A DNA stretch of 64,000 nt from Amycolatopsis regifaucium. Its GTDB lineage: Bacteria > Actinomycetota > Actinomycetes > Mycobacteriales > Pseudonocardiaceae. The notes below the pieces were generated by a model. It searched no databases and was not told where the DNA came from. It worked only from the letters and a program-made list of their open reading frames with translations. The stretch spans positions 969,031-1,033,030 of the forward strand of contig NZ_LQCI01000034.1 in assembly GCF_001613935.1 (NCBI RefSeq). The letters run 5' to 3'. The position numbers and the translations under genes are program-made. Below, piece by piece: positions 17,960-26,359 of this stretch (its first letter is position 1; each line of letters opens with the position of its first letter).

Positions 17960-18379
17960 TTATGCCACAACGACGCCGTCACCCCGCCGGAAGCCGCGAC
18001 GGGCCCCGCGGACGCGCGCGTGCACGAGCACGCTCATGGCGAGCCAGAACATCGGCATCGCCGGCCAGAAGAACGGCACGCCCGAAACCGTCCAGCGGGC
18101 GATCACCAGCACCGAGAGCACGACGGCGATCGCGACATGGATCCGCACCGCCGGATGCCCGAAGGCGACCGGACGTCGCTTCGGGGCGGGTTTCGGCAGA
18201 TCCGAGGTGAGCTTCTCGAGTTCGTCCGTGTACTTGGTGGAATACACAGTGCCGAGCCGCTCTTCTACCTCTTCGAGGGAGAGACGGCCTTCGCCGCCGG
18301 CGGCCTGGATGAGCGAGGCGACCCGCTCCCGGTCGGTGTCGGCGGCCCTGAGCCGGGAGGGAATTCCGTTGGTGTCCAT
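17960..18379 (-). CDS. DUF1707 protein with 2TM segment
   Basis: 139 residues. The N-terminal DUF1707 domain (LRAADTDRERVASLIQAAGGEGRLSLEEVEERLGTVYSTKYTDELEKLTSDLP) is a short helical domain of actinobacteria, usually joined to a membrane part. Two hydrophobic helices follow (VRIHVAIAVVLSVLVIARW and PFFWPAMPMFWLAMSVLVHARV). The ATG at 18379 follows GGAGGATCGG. It is divergent from pcrA (90-bp gap). The role is unknown. Confidence 0.85.
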   Translation of the reverse strand: MDTNGIPSRLRAADTDRERVASLIQAAGGEGRLSLEEVEERLGTVYSTKYTDELEKLTSDLPKPAPKRRPVAFGHPAVRIHVAIAVVLSVLVIARWTVSGVPFFWPAMPMFWLAMSVLVHARVRGARRGFRRGDGVVVA

Positions 18380-18454
18380 GGCATCCGATCCTCCGCCGCG
18401 AACACCGCTCGCGCGTCGGACGGCAGGCGACAACGACGCCTACGCCCGGCGCTG

Positions 18455-18460
18455 TAGCGT
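18455..18460 (+). promoter_or_regulatory. -10 box of pcrA
   Basis: TAGCGT ends nine bases before the pcrA ATG, giving a leaderless or nearly leaderless transcript. No LexA box is visible here. Confidence 0.5.
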
Positions 18461-18469
18461 GGACCGGCG

Positions 18470-20878
18470 ATGAACACCCTCTTCGATCTCCCAGCGGACG
18501 GCCCGGCCAAGCCCCGGCACACGGACCTGCTCGACGACCTGAACCCGGCGCAACGCGAGGCCGTGACCCACGCGGGCGCACCGCTGCTGGTCGTCGCGGG
18601 CGCGGGCTCGGGCAAGACCCGGGTACTGACCCGGCGGATCGCGTACCTGCTGGCCGAGCGGGACGTGCATCCCGGCCAGATTATGGCGATCACGTTCACC
18701 AACAAGGCGGCCGCGGAGATGCGGGAGCGGGTGAGCGACCTCGTCGGCCGCCGCGCTAACGCCATGTGGGTGTCGACGTTCCACTCCATGTGCGTGCGGA
18801 TCCTGCGCCGCGAGGCCAAAACGCTGGAGATGTCGTCGAGTTTCTCCATCTATGACTCGGACGACACGAAGCGGCTCATCACCCTCGTCGCCCGCGATCT
18901 CGACATCGACCCGAAGAAGTACGCGGCGCGCACCCTGGCCGTGCACATCTCGAACCTCAAGAACGAACTCGTCGACCCGGAGACGGCGTCGTCGAACGCG
19001 GCCAACGACCTGGAGCGCCGGGTCGCCGAGGTCTATGTCGAGTACCAGCGAAGGCTGAACCAGGCCAACGCGTTCGACTTCGACGACCTCATCATGCGGA
19101 CGGTCGAACTCCTGCAGACCTTCCCGGACGTCGCCGAGTACTACCGGCGGCGGTTCCGGCACGTCCTGGTCGACGAGTACCAGGACACCAACCACGCGCA
19201 GTACACGCTGATCCGCGAACTGGTCGGCACCGAGCCGAACGAGTCGGGTGTCGAGCCCGCCGAGCTGTGCGTCGTGGGTGACGCGGACCAGTCGATCTAC
19301 GCCTTCCGCGGCGCGACCATCCGCAACATCGAGGAATTCGAACGCGACTTCCCGAACGCGCGGACCGTGTTGCTGGAACAGAACTACCGCTCGACCCAGA
19401 CGATCCTCTCGGCGGCGAACGGCGTCATCGCCCGCAACCCCAACAGGCGCGCGAAGCGGCTGTGGACCGACGCCGGTGACGGCGAGAAGATCGTCGGCTA
19501 CGTCGCGGACAACGAACACGACGAAGCGGCGTTCGTCGCGGGCGAGATCGACGCACTGGCGGACAAGGGCGAAGCGGACTACTCCGACGTCGCGGTCTTC
19601 TACCGCACCAACAACCAGTCCCGGGTCTTCGAAGAGATCTTCATCCGGCTCGGCCTGCCCTACAAGGTCGTCGGCGGCGTGCGGTTCTACGAACGGCGCG
19701 AGGTCCGCGACATGCTCGCGTACCTGAGGGTGCTGGCGAACCCGGAGGACACGGTCAGCCTGCGCCGGGTCCTCAACGTACCCAAACGCGGCATCGGCGA
19801 CCGCGCCGAAGCGGTCATCGCGACCTACGCCGAGCGGGAGCGCATCTCGTTCGCGCAGGCGTTGCGCGGGGCCGTCAACGGTGAGGTGCCGCTGCTGAAC
19901 CCACGCTCCGCCAAGGCGATCACCGGTTTCGTCGAGTTGCTGGACGAACTCGGCGAGATCGTCGAAAGCGGTGCCGAGGTCGCCGACATCCTCGAGGCGG
20001 TCCTGGAGCGCACCGGTTATCGCGCGGAACTCGAGGAGTCCGACGACCCGCAGGACGCGTCGCGGGTGGAGAACCTGACGGAACTCGTCACCGTCGCGCG
20101 GGAATTCACCGAATTCACCGCCGAGGTCGCCGGACCGGAGGGCGAACTGCCCGAGATCGATCCTGGAGTGCCGGAGCCGGGCTCACTGCCCGCGTTCCTG
20201 GAGCGGGTCTCGCTGGTGGCGGACGCGGATTCGATTCCCGCGGCCGACGGCGGCGATGACGGGGACGGGCACGATTCGGGCGTGGTCACGTTGATGACCG
20301 TGCACACCGCGAAGGGCCTCGAATACCCCGTCGTCTTCTGTACGGGCTGGGAGGACGGGATCTTCCCGCACATGCGTGCGCTCGGGGACCCGACCGAACT
20401 GGCCGAAGAGCGACGGCTCGCCTACGTCGCGATCACGCGGGCCAGGAAACGGCTGTACGTTTCGCGCTCGATGGTGCGCTCCGCTTGGGGTCAGCCGCAG
20501 ATGAACCCGGCTTCGCGGTTCCTCGACGAACTTCCCGGCGAACTGGTGGATTGGCGCAGGCTCGCGCCGTCGCCGTCCTCCGGCGGTTTCGGTTCCTCGG
20601 GCGGTTCGCCGCGCGCGGCGACGACCTGGGGCCGCCGTGGCGACGGGACCTCGTCGCCGTCGGGTTCGTCGGGCACTAGCCCGTTCGGCAAGGGCTGGAA
20701 GGACACCGTCGCGCTGAAGCTCGACGTCGGCGACAGGGTCAGCCACGACAAGTACGGGCTCGGCACGGTCATCGCCTGCGACGGCGCCGGACCGCGGGCC
20801 ACCGCGACGATCGACTTCGGTGCCGCCGGCAAGGTCCGGCTGATGCTCATCGGCAGCGTTCCGATGGTCAAACTCTAG
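18470..20878 (+). CDS. pcrA: ATP-dependent DNA helicase PcrA/UvrD
   Basis: 802-residue superfamily 1A 3'-5' helicase used in nucleotide excision repair and replication restart. Visible are the Q motif (LNPAQREAVTH), Walker A VVAGAGSGKTRVL, motif Ia TFTNKAAAEMRERV, motif II (VDEYQDTNHAQY), motif III (GDADQSIYAFRGA), motif IV (LEQNYRST), motif V (TVHTAKGLEYPVVF) and motif VI (VAITRARKRLYVS). The C-terminal KYGLGTVIACDG...IDFG segment is the RNA-polymerase-binding Tudor-like domain of the PcrA group. The length is typical. Confidence 0.98.
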   Translation: MNTLFDLPADGPAKPRHTDLLDDLNPAQREAVTHAGAPLLVVAGAGSGKTRVLTRRIAYLLAERDVHPGQIMAITFTNKAAAEMRERVSDLVGRRANAMWVSTFHSMCVRILRREAKTLEMSSSFSIYDSDDTKRLITLVARDLDIDPKKYAARTLAVHISNLKNELVDPETASSNAANDLERRVAEVYVEYQRRLNQANAFDFDDLIMRTVELLQTFPDVAEYYRRRFRHVLVDEYQDTNHAQYTLIRELVGTEPNESGVEPAELCVVGDADQSIYAFRGATIRNIEEFERDFPNARTVLLEQNYRSTQTILSAANGVIARNPNRRAKRLWTDAGDGEKIVGYVADNEHDEAAFVAGEIDALADKGEADYSDVAVFYRTNNQSRVFEEIFIRLGLPYKVVGGVRFYERREVRDMLAYLRVLANPEDTVSLRRVLNVPKRGIGDRAEAVIATYAERERISFAQALRGAVNGEVPLLNPRSAKAITGFVELLDELGEIVESGAEVADILEAVLERTGYRAELEESDDPQDASRVENLTELVTVAREFTEFTAEVAGPEGELPEIDPGVPEPGSLPAFLERVSLVADADSIPAADGGDDGDGHDSGVVTLMTVHTAKGLEYPVVFCTGWEDGIFPHMRALGDPTELAEERRLAYVAITRARKRLYVSRSMVRSAWGQPQMNPASRFLDELPGELVDWRRLAPSPSSGGFGSSGGSPRAATTWGRRGDGTSSPSGSSGTSPFGKGWKDTVALKLDVGDRVSHDKYGLGTVIACDGAGPRATATIDFGAAGKVRLMLIGSVPMVKL

Positions 20879-20942
20879 CTCTGACCTGCGGTTTCGCCTC
20901 CGCGCCCGAAAACTGTCGGACCCTTCCCGTATACCTGTGTCA

Positions 20943-20958
20943 TCGAACACGAGTTCGA
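20943..20958. promoter_or_regulatory. perfect LexA (SOS) box
   Basis: TCGAAC-ACGA-GTTCGA matches the actinobacterial/mycobacterial SOS box TCGAAC(N4)GTTCGA at every position. It lies 65 bp after pcrA and 58 bp before the GTG of the small CxxC gene, so it most likely controls that gene. Confidence 0.85.
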
Positions 20959-21015
20959 TGCGCTGGGGTATGCCGGACGAGCCGGTGTGCCCCCATCAGG
21001 GAGGGGGCGCACGGT

Positions 21016-21365
21016 GTGGACGGGGTCTTGTTTGGGGCGCTCGCCGCTGGGGTACTGGAGTACTTGCGGGGTGTTGAAGAAGGGGCGGGATCGGATCGGG
21101 GTCCGGAACCGTCGGAAGTGCTCAGGCTGGTCGCGGCCTGGCGCGCGTTACTGCGGACGCACGAACCGGACGGGGCCGGACGGTGTGTCGTATGCGGGCA
21201 CGCGCGGCGATGGCTGTTCGGGCCGCGGCCAGCCGGGCGCCGGGGTCCTTCGCGGGGATTTTCGCCGGATGGCCGCTGTTCGGACGGCGTCCGGCGGGAC
21301 TGTGCACAGTGTGGCAAGTCGCGGTGGGCTACTTCGTCCGGAGATTGCCCGGCGGCGTCACGTGA
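21016..21365 (+). pseudogene. small CxxC protein gene, apparently frameshifted
   Basis: Starts at GTG 21016 after GGGAGGGGG: VDGVLFGALAAGVLEYLRGVE, then RLVAAWRALLRTHEPDGAGRCVVCGHARRWLFG. This matches a pattern of small actinobacterial proteins with a HEPD-GRC-x2-C segment followed by a (P/L)CTVWxVA-x-Y tail. That tail (RRPAGLCTVWQVAVGYFVRR) is present but one frame away, ending at TGA 21363-21365. Between them W-LFG-RPAG occurs twice (near 21211 and 21272), so a duplication plus frame slip may have happened. Without a shift, frame 1 runs on into non-coding-looking sequence. Controlled by the LexA box just upstream. No function known. Confidence 0.55.
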
Positions 21366-21570
21366 GGACTCTGAGAGCCCGGAATCTGCTACTGGAGTGG
21401 GCACAGTCGCCGGAGTGGTCACAGCTTTCGCAGTGGACGCGCGTCTTGGAGTAGGCGCGGCTTGTGGAGTCGATACAGCCGAGGTCGTGGAGGCGCGCCA
21501 GAGCGTCATTGCCCGGCGCGCCGCTGTCGCAGGCGAGATTACCGGTGTAGCAAGGGAAAAAGCGGCTCGA

Positions 21571-22404
21571 TCAGCCGACATTGACGCCGCGGGCGGCGAG
21601 CCACGGGCGCGGGTCGATCTTCTTCGTGCCGTTCTGCCACACCTCGAAGTGCAGGTGCGGGCCGGTGCTCTGGCCGCGGTTGCCGACCTCCGCGATCTCC
21701 TCGCCGCACTTGACCTTCTGGCCTTCGCGGACGGAGAACGAGTTCATGTGGCCGTAGACGTGGATCGTGCCGTCGGCGAGCTGGACCTTGACCCAGAGGC
21801 CGAAACCGCTGGCGGGGCCCGCCTCGATGACCGTGCCGTCGGAGGCCGCGACGATCGGGGTGCCGATCGGGGCCGCGATGTCGATGCCGAGGTGGCTCGT
21901 GCCCCACCGGGCACCGAAGCCCGAGGTAAAGGTGCCCTTGGCCGGCATGCAGGTCTTCGGCCGCTTGGCCTCTTCCTCCGCCTTGCGGGCCGCTTCGGCC
22001 TCACGCTTGACGCGGGCCTGGGTGATGCTGTTGTTCTCCGAGAGCTTCTGGGCCTCGGCCGAGGCGTTCGTCGCCTGGCTGGTCGGGAGCAGCTCGGGGG
22101 CGCCACCACCGGCTCCGCCACCGAGGGCGAACGAAGCGCTCGCGTCCTGGGTGCTGGCCAGCGGGGTGACGGCGGCGTCGGAGGATTCCGAAACGGACTT
22201 CAGGGTCTGCCCGGCAGCGGCGGCCGCGAAGGCGCCGGCAGCGACGGCCGCGACCACGACACGGCCGCGAAGAGCCGAGGACGGGGGTGACAGGCGGTGC
22301 GAGCCCCGGACGCGGACGACCGCACCATCCAGTGCGTTCTCGAGCGCCGGGGAAGGAGCTTGGCCGCCGGGGGAGCGGTGTGAAGCCAAGACGGGGCCTT
22401 CCAT
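21571..22404 (-). CDS. M23 (LytM) family endopeptidase
   Basis: 277 residues. After a ~50-residue N-terminus there is a hydrophobic segment (GRVVVAAVAAGAFAAAAAG) acting as signal or anchor, a helical linker rich in Ala/Glu/Lys, and a C-terminal M23 domain. The zinc and catalytic residues are visible in SHLGIDIAAPIGTP (His, Asp), HVYGHM and GPHLHFEVW. It cleaves peptidoglycan cross-bridges or stems outside the membrane. The N-terminal part before the helix is unusually long. ATG at 22404; no strong ribosome-binding site. A long intergenic region lies upstream. Confidence 0.93.
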   Translation of the reverse strand: MEGPVLASHRSPGGQAPSPALENALDGAVVRVRGSHRLSPPSSALRGRVVVAAVAAGAFAAAAAGQTLKSVSESSDAAVTPLASTQDASASFALGGGAGGGAPELLPTSQATNASAEAQKLSENNSITQARVKREAEAARKAEEEAKRPKTCMPAKGTFTSGFGARWGTSHLGIDIAAPIGTPIVAASDGTVIEAGPASGFGLWVKVQLADGTIHVYGHMNSFSVREGQKVKCGEEIAEVGNRGQSTGPHLHFEVWQNGTKKIDPRPWLAARGVNVG

Positions 22405-22769
22405 GTTCGGGGAGTCTGATCAAGAGCCCGGGCGGGGGAACCCGGTGAACGACCTCGGGGGTGGTTCGTTCGGTGCTCTCATTCGTGATCTGACTGTAAT
22501 GGGGACGCGGGAACAGTAACGAAGCGGTACCCCCAACAGCAAGATCTGACGGCCTCCTCGGCCGAACGGGCGAAGACGATCTGGCCCCTGTCCAGTGAAG
22601 ATTACCCAAAGTTAGAGCAGGTTTACTCGTAACCTTGTGACTTGCGTTACAGGTTCATGCGGCCATTCGGGGGTACCGCGAGGTCCGGAAGGAGGCGAAC
22701 GAGGGAAATAACCGGTTGCCCTGTGATGTTGGAGGAGGTTTATCCGCTGTAAGTCCACTCAGGTTCACT

Positions 22770-22818
22770 GTGACCTGCTGCCACGACCTGCTTCTGTGAC
22801 CTGCAACCACGACCTGCT
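22770..22818 (+). repeat. 26-bp tandem direct repeat
   Basis: GTGACCTGC-NN-CCACGACCTGCT occurs at 22770-22792 and 22796-22818, identical except the two N positions, with half-unit similarity (GTGACCTGC/ACGACCTGC). It lies just upstream of the TAGCGT promoter of the membrane protein gene and could be an activator or repressor array. Confidence 0.75.
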
Positions 22819-22844
22819 GTCGCGCCCGTGCGGATCTGGCTTGC

Positions 22845-22850
22845 TAGCGT
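22845..22850 (+). promoter_or_regulatory. leaderless -10 box
   Basis: TAGCGT followed by eight bases and ATG at 22859, so the transcript of the membrane protein gene probably starts at or next to its start codon. Confidence 0.5.
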
Positions 22851-22858
22851 CGCCGTCG

Positions 22859-24715
22859 ATGACTTCGCGCTCACGGCAGCCTGGTGAGGAATCCGCAGAA
22901 CCTGCGGAATCCGCCGGGCAGGCCGCCCCCGGGACCGTGTCCGCCGAACTTCTCCGGAACGAACCGGGCGCCCGTCCGCGAGCGCTCGGGCTGTCGGCGG
23001 GACTGGTCTCGGCCGGTGCGGTCGCGCTGGCGGCCGGCGCGCTGATCCCCGTCGTGCGGGACGGCTCACCCGGGTTCACCGCCGGACCGTTGCTTGTCGT
23101 GCTGGCGTTGGCTCCCGCGGCGGCCGTTCTTTACGCCGTGGCGACGGGACGTCCTGGACTCGCGGCCGGGCTGGTGCTCGGCCTGACCGCGCTCGCGCCC
23201 GGACGGCTGCTGCTGGACCTGCAGTTGCTCGCGGACGGATCGCTCGCCTCGCGTCCGGAACTGTTCCTCGCCGATCGCCTGCTCGCGATGCCTCAGGCCG
23301 GCCTCGGGCTGTGGGCGCTGGTGGCGGGTCACCTGCTGACCCTCGCCGCCGGGGTGTTCGCCGCGGGAACCGCCCGCGACGAGTCGGAACTGGCGGGAGC
23401 GCTCGACGGTCAGCGTCGCTGGCGGTTGCTCGGGCCCGTGCTCGCGGTGGCCGGTGGGATCGGTTTGCTGTTGCCGCCGCTCAGCTCGGGCAACGCGTAT
23501 CTCCTGGCGAAGAACGCTTTCGAAGCGCCGACGGTCGCGATGGCCGGGTACCTGCTGCTCGCGGCCGTGCTCCCGTTCACCGTGCTCGTGGCGGTGAGCT
23601 CGCCCTCGGCCGGGGTCGGCAAGGGCGGGTTCGCCGGCGCGGCGCTGGCCGTCCTCGCGGTCGGCGTGCCGCCGGTGGTCGCGGGGCTGGTCGTGGACAG
23701 GCTTTCGGTCGCGCCGGGTTCGGTGGTGGTGGCCATCGCGGGCCTGGCGTTGCTGGGACTGGCCTTCACGCGGTTCGACGTCGCGGAGGGCGGTGAGTCG
23801 GCGACCGGGGACCTGGCGGGAGAAGCCAAGCTGCCCGGACTGTTCTGGTGGCGCCTGGCCACCGGCGGACTGGCGCTGCTCGCCGCCGGGGCCGCGGTCG
23901 CGGGCGCGCTGACCTCGGTGCTGAAGGCCAACGGTGCGACGCCCGTGCCGGAGACGCCGTCGCGCTGGCTCTTGCTCGGCGCCGCCGCCGCGCTCGCCGT
24001 TCCGGGGCTGTTCGTCTTCGTGCCCAGGCTCTCGGCGTTCGCCAGGGGAGTAGTCGCGGCGACTTGGTCAGGTGTCGTCCTCGCGGGTGCGGCCGTGCTG
24101 AGCGCGGCCCTGTCCGTGACCGAGGACAAGGCGGTCGACCCGGCGCAGTTCGGTGTCGATCTCCCGCTGCCGGACAAGGTCGGCTTCTCGGCGGGCCCGG
24201 GGGTCACGTGGACGTTCATCGCGCTCGTACTGGCGGCGGTGGCCGCGCTCGCCGCCGTGGTCACCGGGGTCGTGGAGCGTGACGACAACGACGCCACCGC
24301 CGAAGACGACGCCGGGATGGACGGCACGCCGGCGAACGGCACCGTGCTCACCCCGGTCGTCGCGGCGGCGGTGCTGGCGATCGCCGCGTTCGGCACGCCC
24401 GTGTTCACCGCGCCCGGCTACACCGCGCCTGGGCTGTGGTCGGACTTCGGCGCGGCGTCGTGGGGCCTGCTCGGCGCGCTCGCGGTCGTGCTCGGCCTGT
24501 ACGCCCTGGTCGTGCGCTCGCGTCCGGTCGCGGCCGCGTCGGCGTTGTCCGGTGCCGCGCTGGTACTCGGCCTGCGCGCGGCGGAGTTGCCGCTTGTCGG
24601 TTCGGAGTACGAGGGGGCGTCGGCGGGTGCCGGGTTCTGGCTCGCGCTGAGCGCCGCCGTCGTCTCCCTCGCCGCGGCCGGGATGGCCGTCACGGGTTCG
24701 AGGCGGTCTGAATGA
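22859..24715 (+). CDS. large polytopic membrane protein
   Basis: 618 residues with about 14-16 hydrophobic helices, spaced by short loops (for example GLSAGLVSAGAVALAAGALIP, GPLLVVLALAPAAAVLYAVA, LTPVVAAAVLAIAAFGTPVF). A hydrophilic N-terminus (TSRSRQPGEESAEPAESAGQ) precedes them. No transporter motif was recognised. ATG at 22859 is chosen because the promoter leaves no room for the earlier in-frame ATG at 22796. Its stop overlaps the ATG of the B12-domain-like gene (ATGA), so the two are co-translated. Function unknown. Confidence 0.8.
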   Translation: MTSRSRQPGEESAEPAESAGQAAPGTVSAELLRNEPGARPRALGLSAGLVSAGAVALAAGALIPVVRDGSPGFTAGPLLVVLALAPAAAVLYAVATGRPGLAAGLVLGLTALAPGRLLLDLQLLADGSLASRPELFLADRLLAMPQAGLGLWALVAGHLLTLAAGVFAAGTARDESELAGALDGQRRWRLLGPVLAVAGGIGLLLPPLSSGNAYLLAKNAFEAPTVAMAGYLLLAAVLPFTVLVAVSSPSAGVGKGGFAGAALAVLAVGVPPVVAGLVVDRLSVAPGSVVVAIAGLALLGLAFTRFDVAEGGESATGDLAGEAKLPGLFWWRLATGGLALLAAGAAVAGALTSVLKANGATPVPETPSRWLLLGAAAALAVPGLFVFVPRLSAFARGVVAATWSGVVLAGAAVLSAALSVTEDKAVDPAQFGVDLPLPDKVGFSAGPGVTWTFIALVLAAVAALAAVVTGVVERDDNDATAEDDAGMDGTPANGTVLTPVVAAAVLAIAAFGTPVFTAPGYTAPGLWSDFGAASWGLLGALAVVLGLYALVVRSRPVAAASALSGAALVLGLRAAELPLVGSEYEGASAGAGFWLALSAAVVSLAAAGMAVTGSRRSE

Positions 24716-25071
24716 CGCGACGTCTTCTCCGCGTCGTGCTGGCCGAGTTCGGCGTCGACGACGATTCGGCTGTCGCGCTCGGGAGACTGATGCGCGACGA
24801 CGGGGTCGAGGTCGTCTACTCCGGGCGTCTCGACACCACCGAGCAGGTGGTCCGGACGGCCGAGCAGGAGGATCCGGACATCCTCGGGGTCGTACGAGGC
24901 GCGAGTGAGCCGGAGGGGCTCGCCGAAGCGCTCCCGGACGTTCTCCTCTTCGCGGTCGGTAACGGGCCCAGCCGGTTCGACAACGCCTTCGAAACCCTGG
25001 AAGAGGCCGCGAACTGGGTTTCCGGTGTGCGGTCTCACACCGTGGAAACACCGTCTGACCGCAGACGGTGA
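24712..25071 (+). CDS. degenerate cobalamin-binding-domain protein
   Basis: 119 residues with the alternating beta/alpha pattern of the C-terminal B12-binding domain of methylmalonyl-CoA mutase: LRVVLAEFGVDDDSAVALGRLMRDDGVEVVYSGRLDTTEQVVRTAEQEDPDILGV. The cobalt-ligating DxHxxG motif is replaced by GVDDDSA, with no histidine, so cobalamin binding in the usual way is unlikely. Overlaps the membrane protein gene by 4 bp and precedes sucCD by 117 bp. The link to succinyl-CoA metabolism is suggestive only. Confidence 0.72.
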   Translation: MTRRLLRVVLAEFGVDDDSAVALGRLMRDDGVEVVYSGRLDTTEQVVRTAEQEDPDILGVVRGASEPEGLAEALPDVLLFAVGNGPSRFDNAFETLEEAANWVSGVRSHTVETPSDRRR

Positions 25072-25188
25072 CCGACTTCACCAGGTGCGGAGTCCCCTGC
25101 TTCTGCGCAGGTCGCTAACCTCGACTGGTCCGACAGCGCGGTTCGGAAACGGACCACCACAGTGGCGTGTCGTCAGGAGACTGGAGTA

Positions 25189-26358
25189 GTGGACCTCTAC
25201 GAGTACCAGGCGAGGGATCTCTTCGCCGCCCACGGAGTACCGGTTCTGCCGGGTGCCGTGGCAAACACCCCCGAAGAAGCCAAGGCCACCGCCGAGAAGA
25301 TCGGCAACCAGGTCGTCATCAAGGCGCAGGTCAAGACCGGCGGTCGCGGTAAGGCCGGCGGCGTCAAGCTGGCCCAGACGCCGGATGAGGCCGCGGAGAA
25401 GGCCGAGGCGATCCTCGGTCTGGACATCAAGGGCCACATCACGCGTCGCGTGCTGGTGGCCGAAGCCTCGGACATCGCCGAGGAGTACTACTTCTCCTTC
25501 CTGCTGGACCGTGCGAACCGCACCTTCCTCGCGATGGCTTCGGCCGAAGGCGGCGTGGAGATCGAGCAGCTGGCCGTCGAGCGTCCCGAAGCGCTCGCGA
25601 AGATCCCGGTCGACGCGATCACCGGTGTCGACAAGGCGAAGGCCGTCGAGATCCTGACCGCGGGCAAGTTCCCGGAGAAGGTCATCGACGAAGCCGCCGA
25701 CGTCGTCGTGAAGCTCTGGGAGACCTTCGTCTCCGAGGACGCGACCCTGGTCGAGGTCAACCCGCTGGTCCGTGACCCGCAGGACAAGATCATCGCCCTC
25801 GACGGCAAGGTCACCCTCGACGAGAACGCCTCGTTCCGTCAGCCGGGCCACGAAGCCCTGGTCGACAAGGACGCGGAGAACCCGCTCGAGGCGAAGGCCA
25901 AGGCCAAGGACCTCAACTACGTCAAGCTCGACGGCGAGGTCGGCATCATCGGCAACGGCGCGGGCCTCGTGATGTCCACTTTGGACGTCGTGGCCTACGC
26001 GGGCGAGAAGCACGGCGGCGTCAAGCCCGCCAACTTCCTCGACATCGGCGGCGGCGCTTCGGCCGAGGTCATGGCGGCCGGTCTGGACGTCATCCTCAAC
26101 GACACCGACGTGAAGAGCGTCTTCGTGAACGTCTTCGGCGGCATCACCGCTTGCGACGCGGTCGCGAACGGCATCGTCGAGGCGCTGAAGATCCTGGGCG
26201 ACGAGGCCACCAAGCCGCTCGTCGTGCGGCTGGACGGCAACAACGTCGTCGAGGGTCGCCAGATCCTGGCCGACGCGAACCACCCGCTGGTCACCGTGGT
26301 GGACACAATGGACAACGCGGCCGACAAGGCCGCCGAGCTCGCCGCGGCAGGTGCGTGA
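25189..26358 (+). CDS. sucC: succinyl-CoA synthetase beta subunit
   Basis: 389 residues, ADP/GDP-forming TCA-cycle enzyme (succinyl-CoA + NDP + Pi to succinate + NTP). ATP-grasp domain at the N-terminus (DLYEYQARDLFAAHGVPV, KAQVKTGGRGKAGGVKLA) and CoA-ligase domain with FLDIGGGASAEVMAAGLD and NVFGGITACD. The GTG at 25189 is chosen from AGGAGACTGGAGTA upstream and because homologues begin (V/M)DLYEYQA. sucD starts one base after its stop. Confidence 0.98.
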   Translation: MDLYEYQARDLFAAHGVPVLPGAVANTPEEAKATAEKIGNQVVIKAQVKTGGRGKAGGVKLAQTPDEAAEKAEAILGLDIKGHITRRVLVAEASDIAEEYYFSFLLDRANRTFLAMASAEGGVEIEQLAVERPEALAKIPVDAITGVDKAKAVEILTAGKFPEKVIDEAADVVVKLWETFVSEDATLVEVNPLVRDPQDKIIALDGKVTLDENASFRQPGHEALVDKDAENPLEAKAKAKDLNYVKLDGEVGIIGNGAGLVMSTLDVVAYAGEKHGGVKPANFLDIGGGASAEVMAAGLDVILNDTDVKSVFVNVFGGITACDAVANGIVEALKILGDEATKPLVVRLDGNNVVEGRQILADANHPLVTVVDTMDNAADKAAELAAAGA

Positions 26359-26359
26359 G

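Larger units (their letters stand above)
22405..22858. other. long regulatory intergenic region
   Basis: 454 bp between divergent genes. It contains several GTAAC/GTTAC motifs (22516, 22629, 22646), including GTAACCTTGTGACTTGCGTTAC as an inverted arrangement, a GC hairpin near 22430-22445, and a 26-bp direct repeat at 22770-22818. A long untranslated leader for the peptidase is likely. The consensus pieces of a c-di-AMP (ydaO) riboswitch, common before such genes, could not be found. Confidence 0.5.

Noticed and set aside
21382..21570. Continuation of frame 1 after the CxxC gene toward the M23 gene
   Set aside because: Repetitive Gly/Val/Ala codons without family features; looks like non-coding quasi-repeat DNA.
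22405..22560. c-di-AMP (ydaO) riboswitch before the M23 peptidase
   Set aside because: Position is right, but the conserved elements of the motif could not be identified; only GC hairpins were seen.
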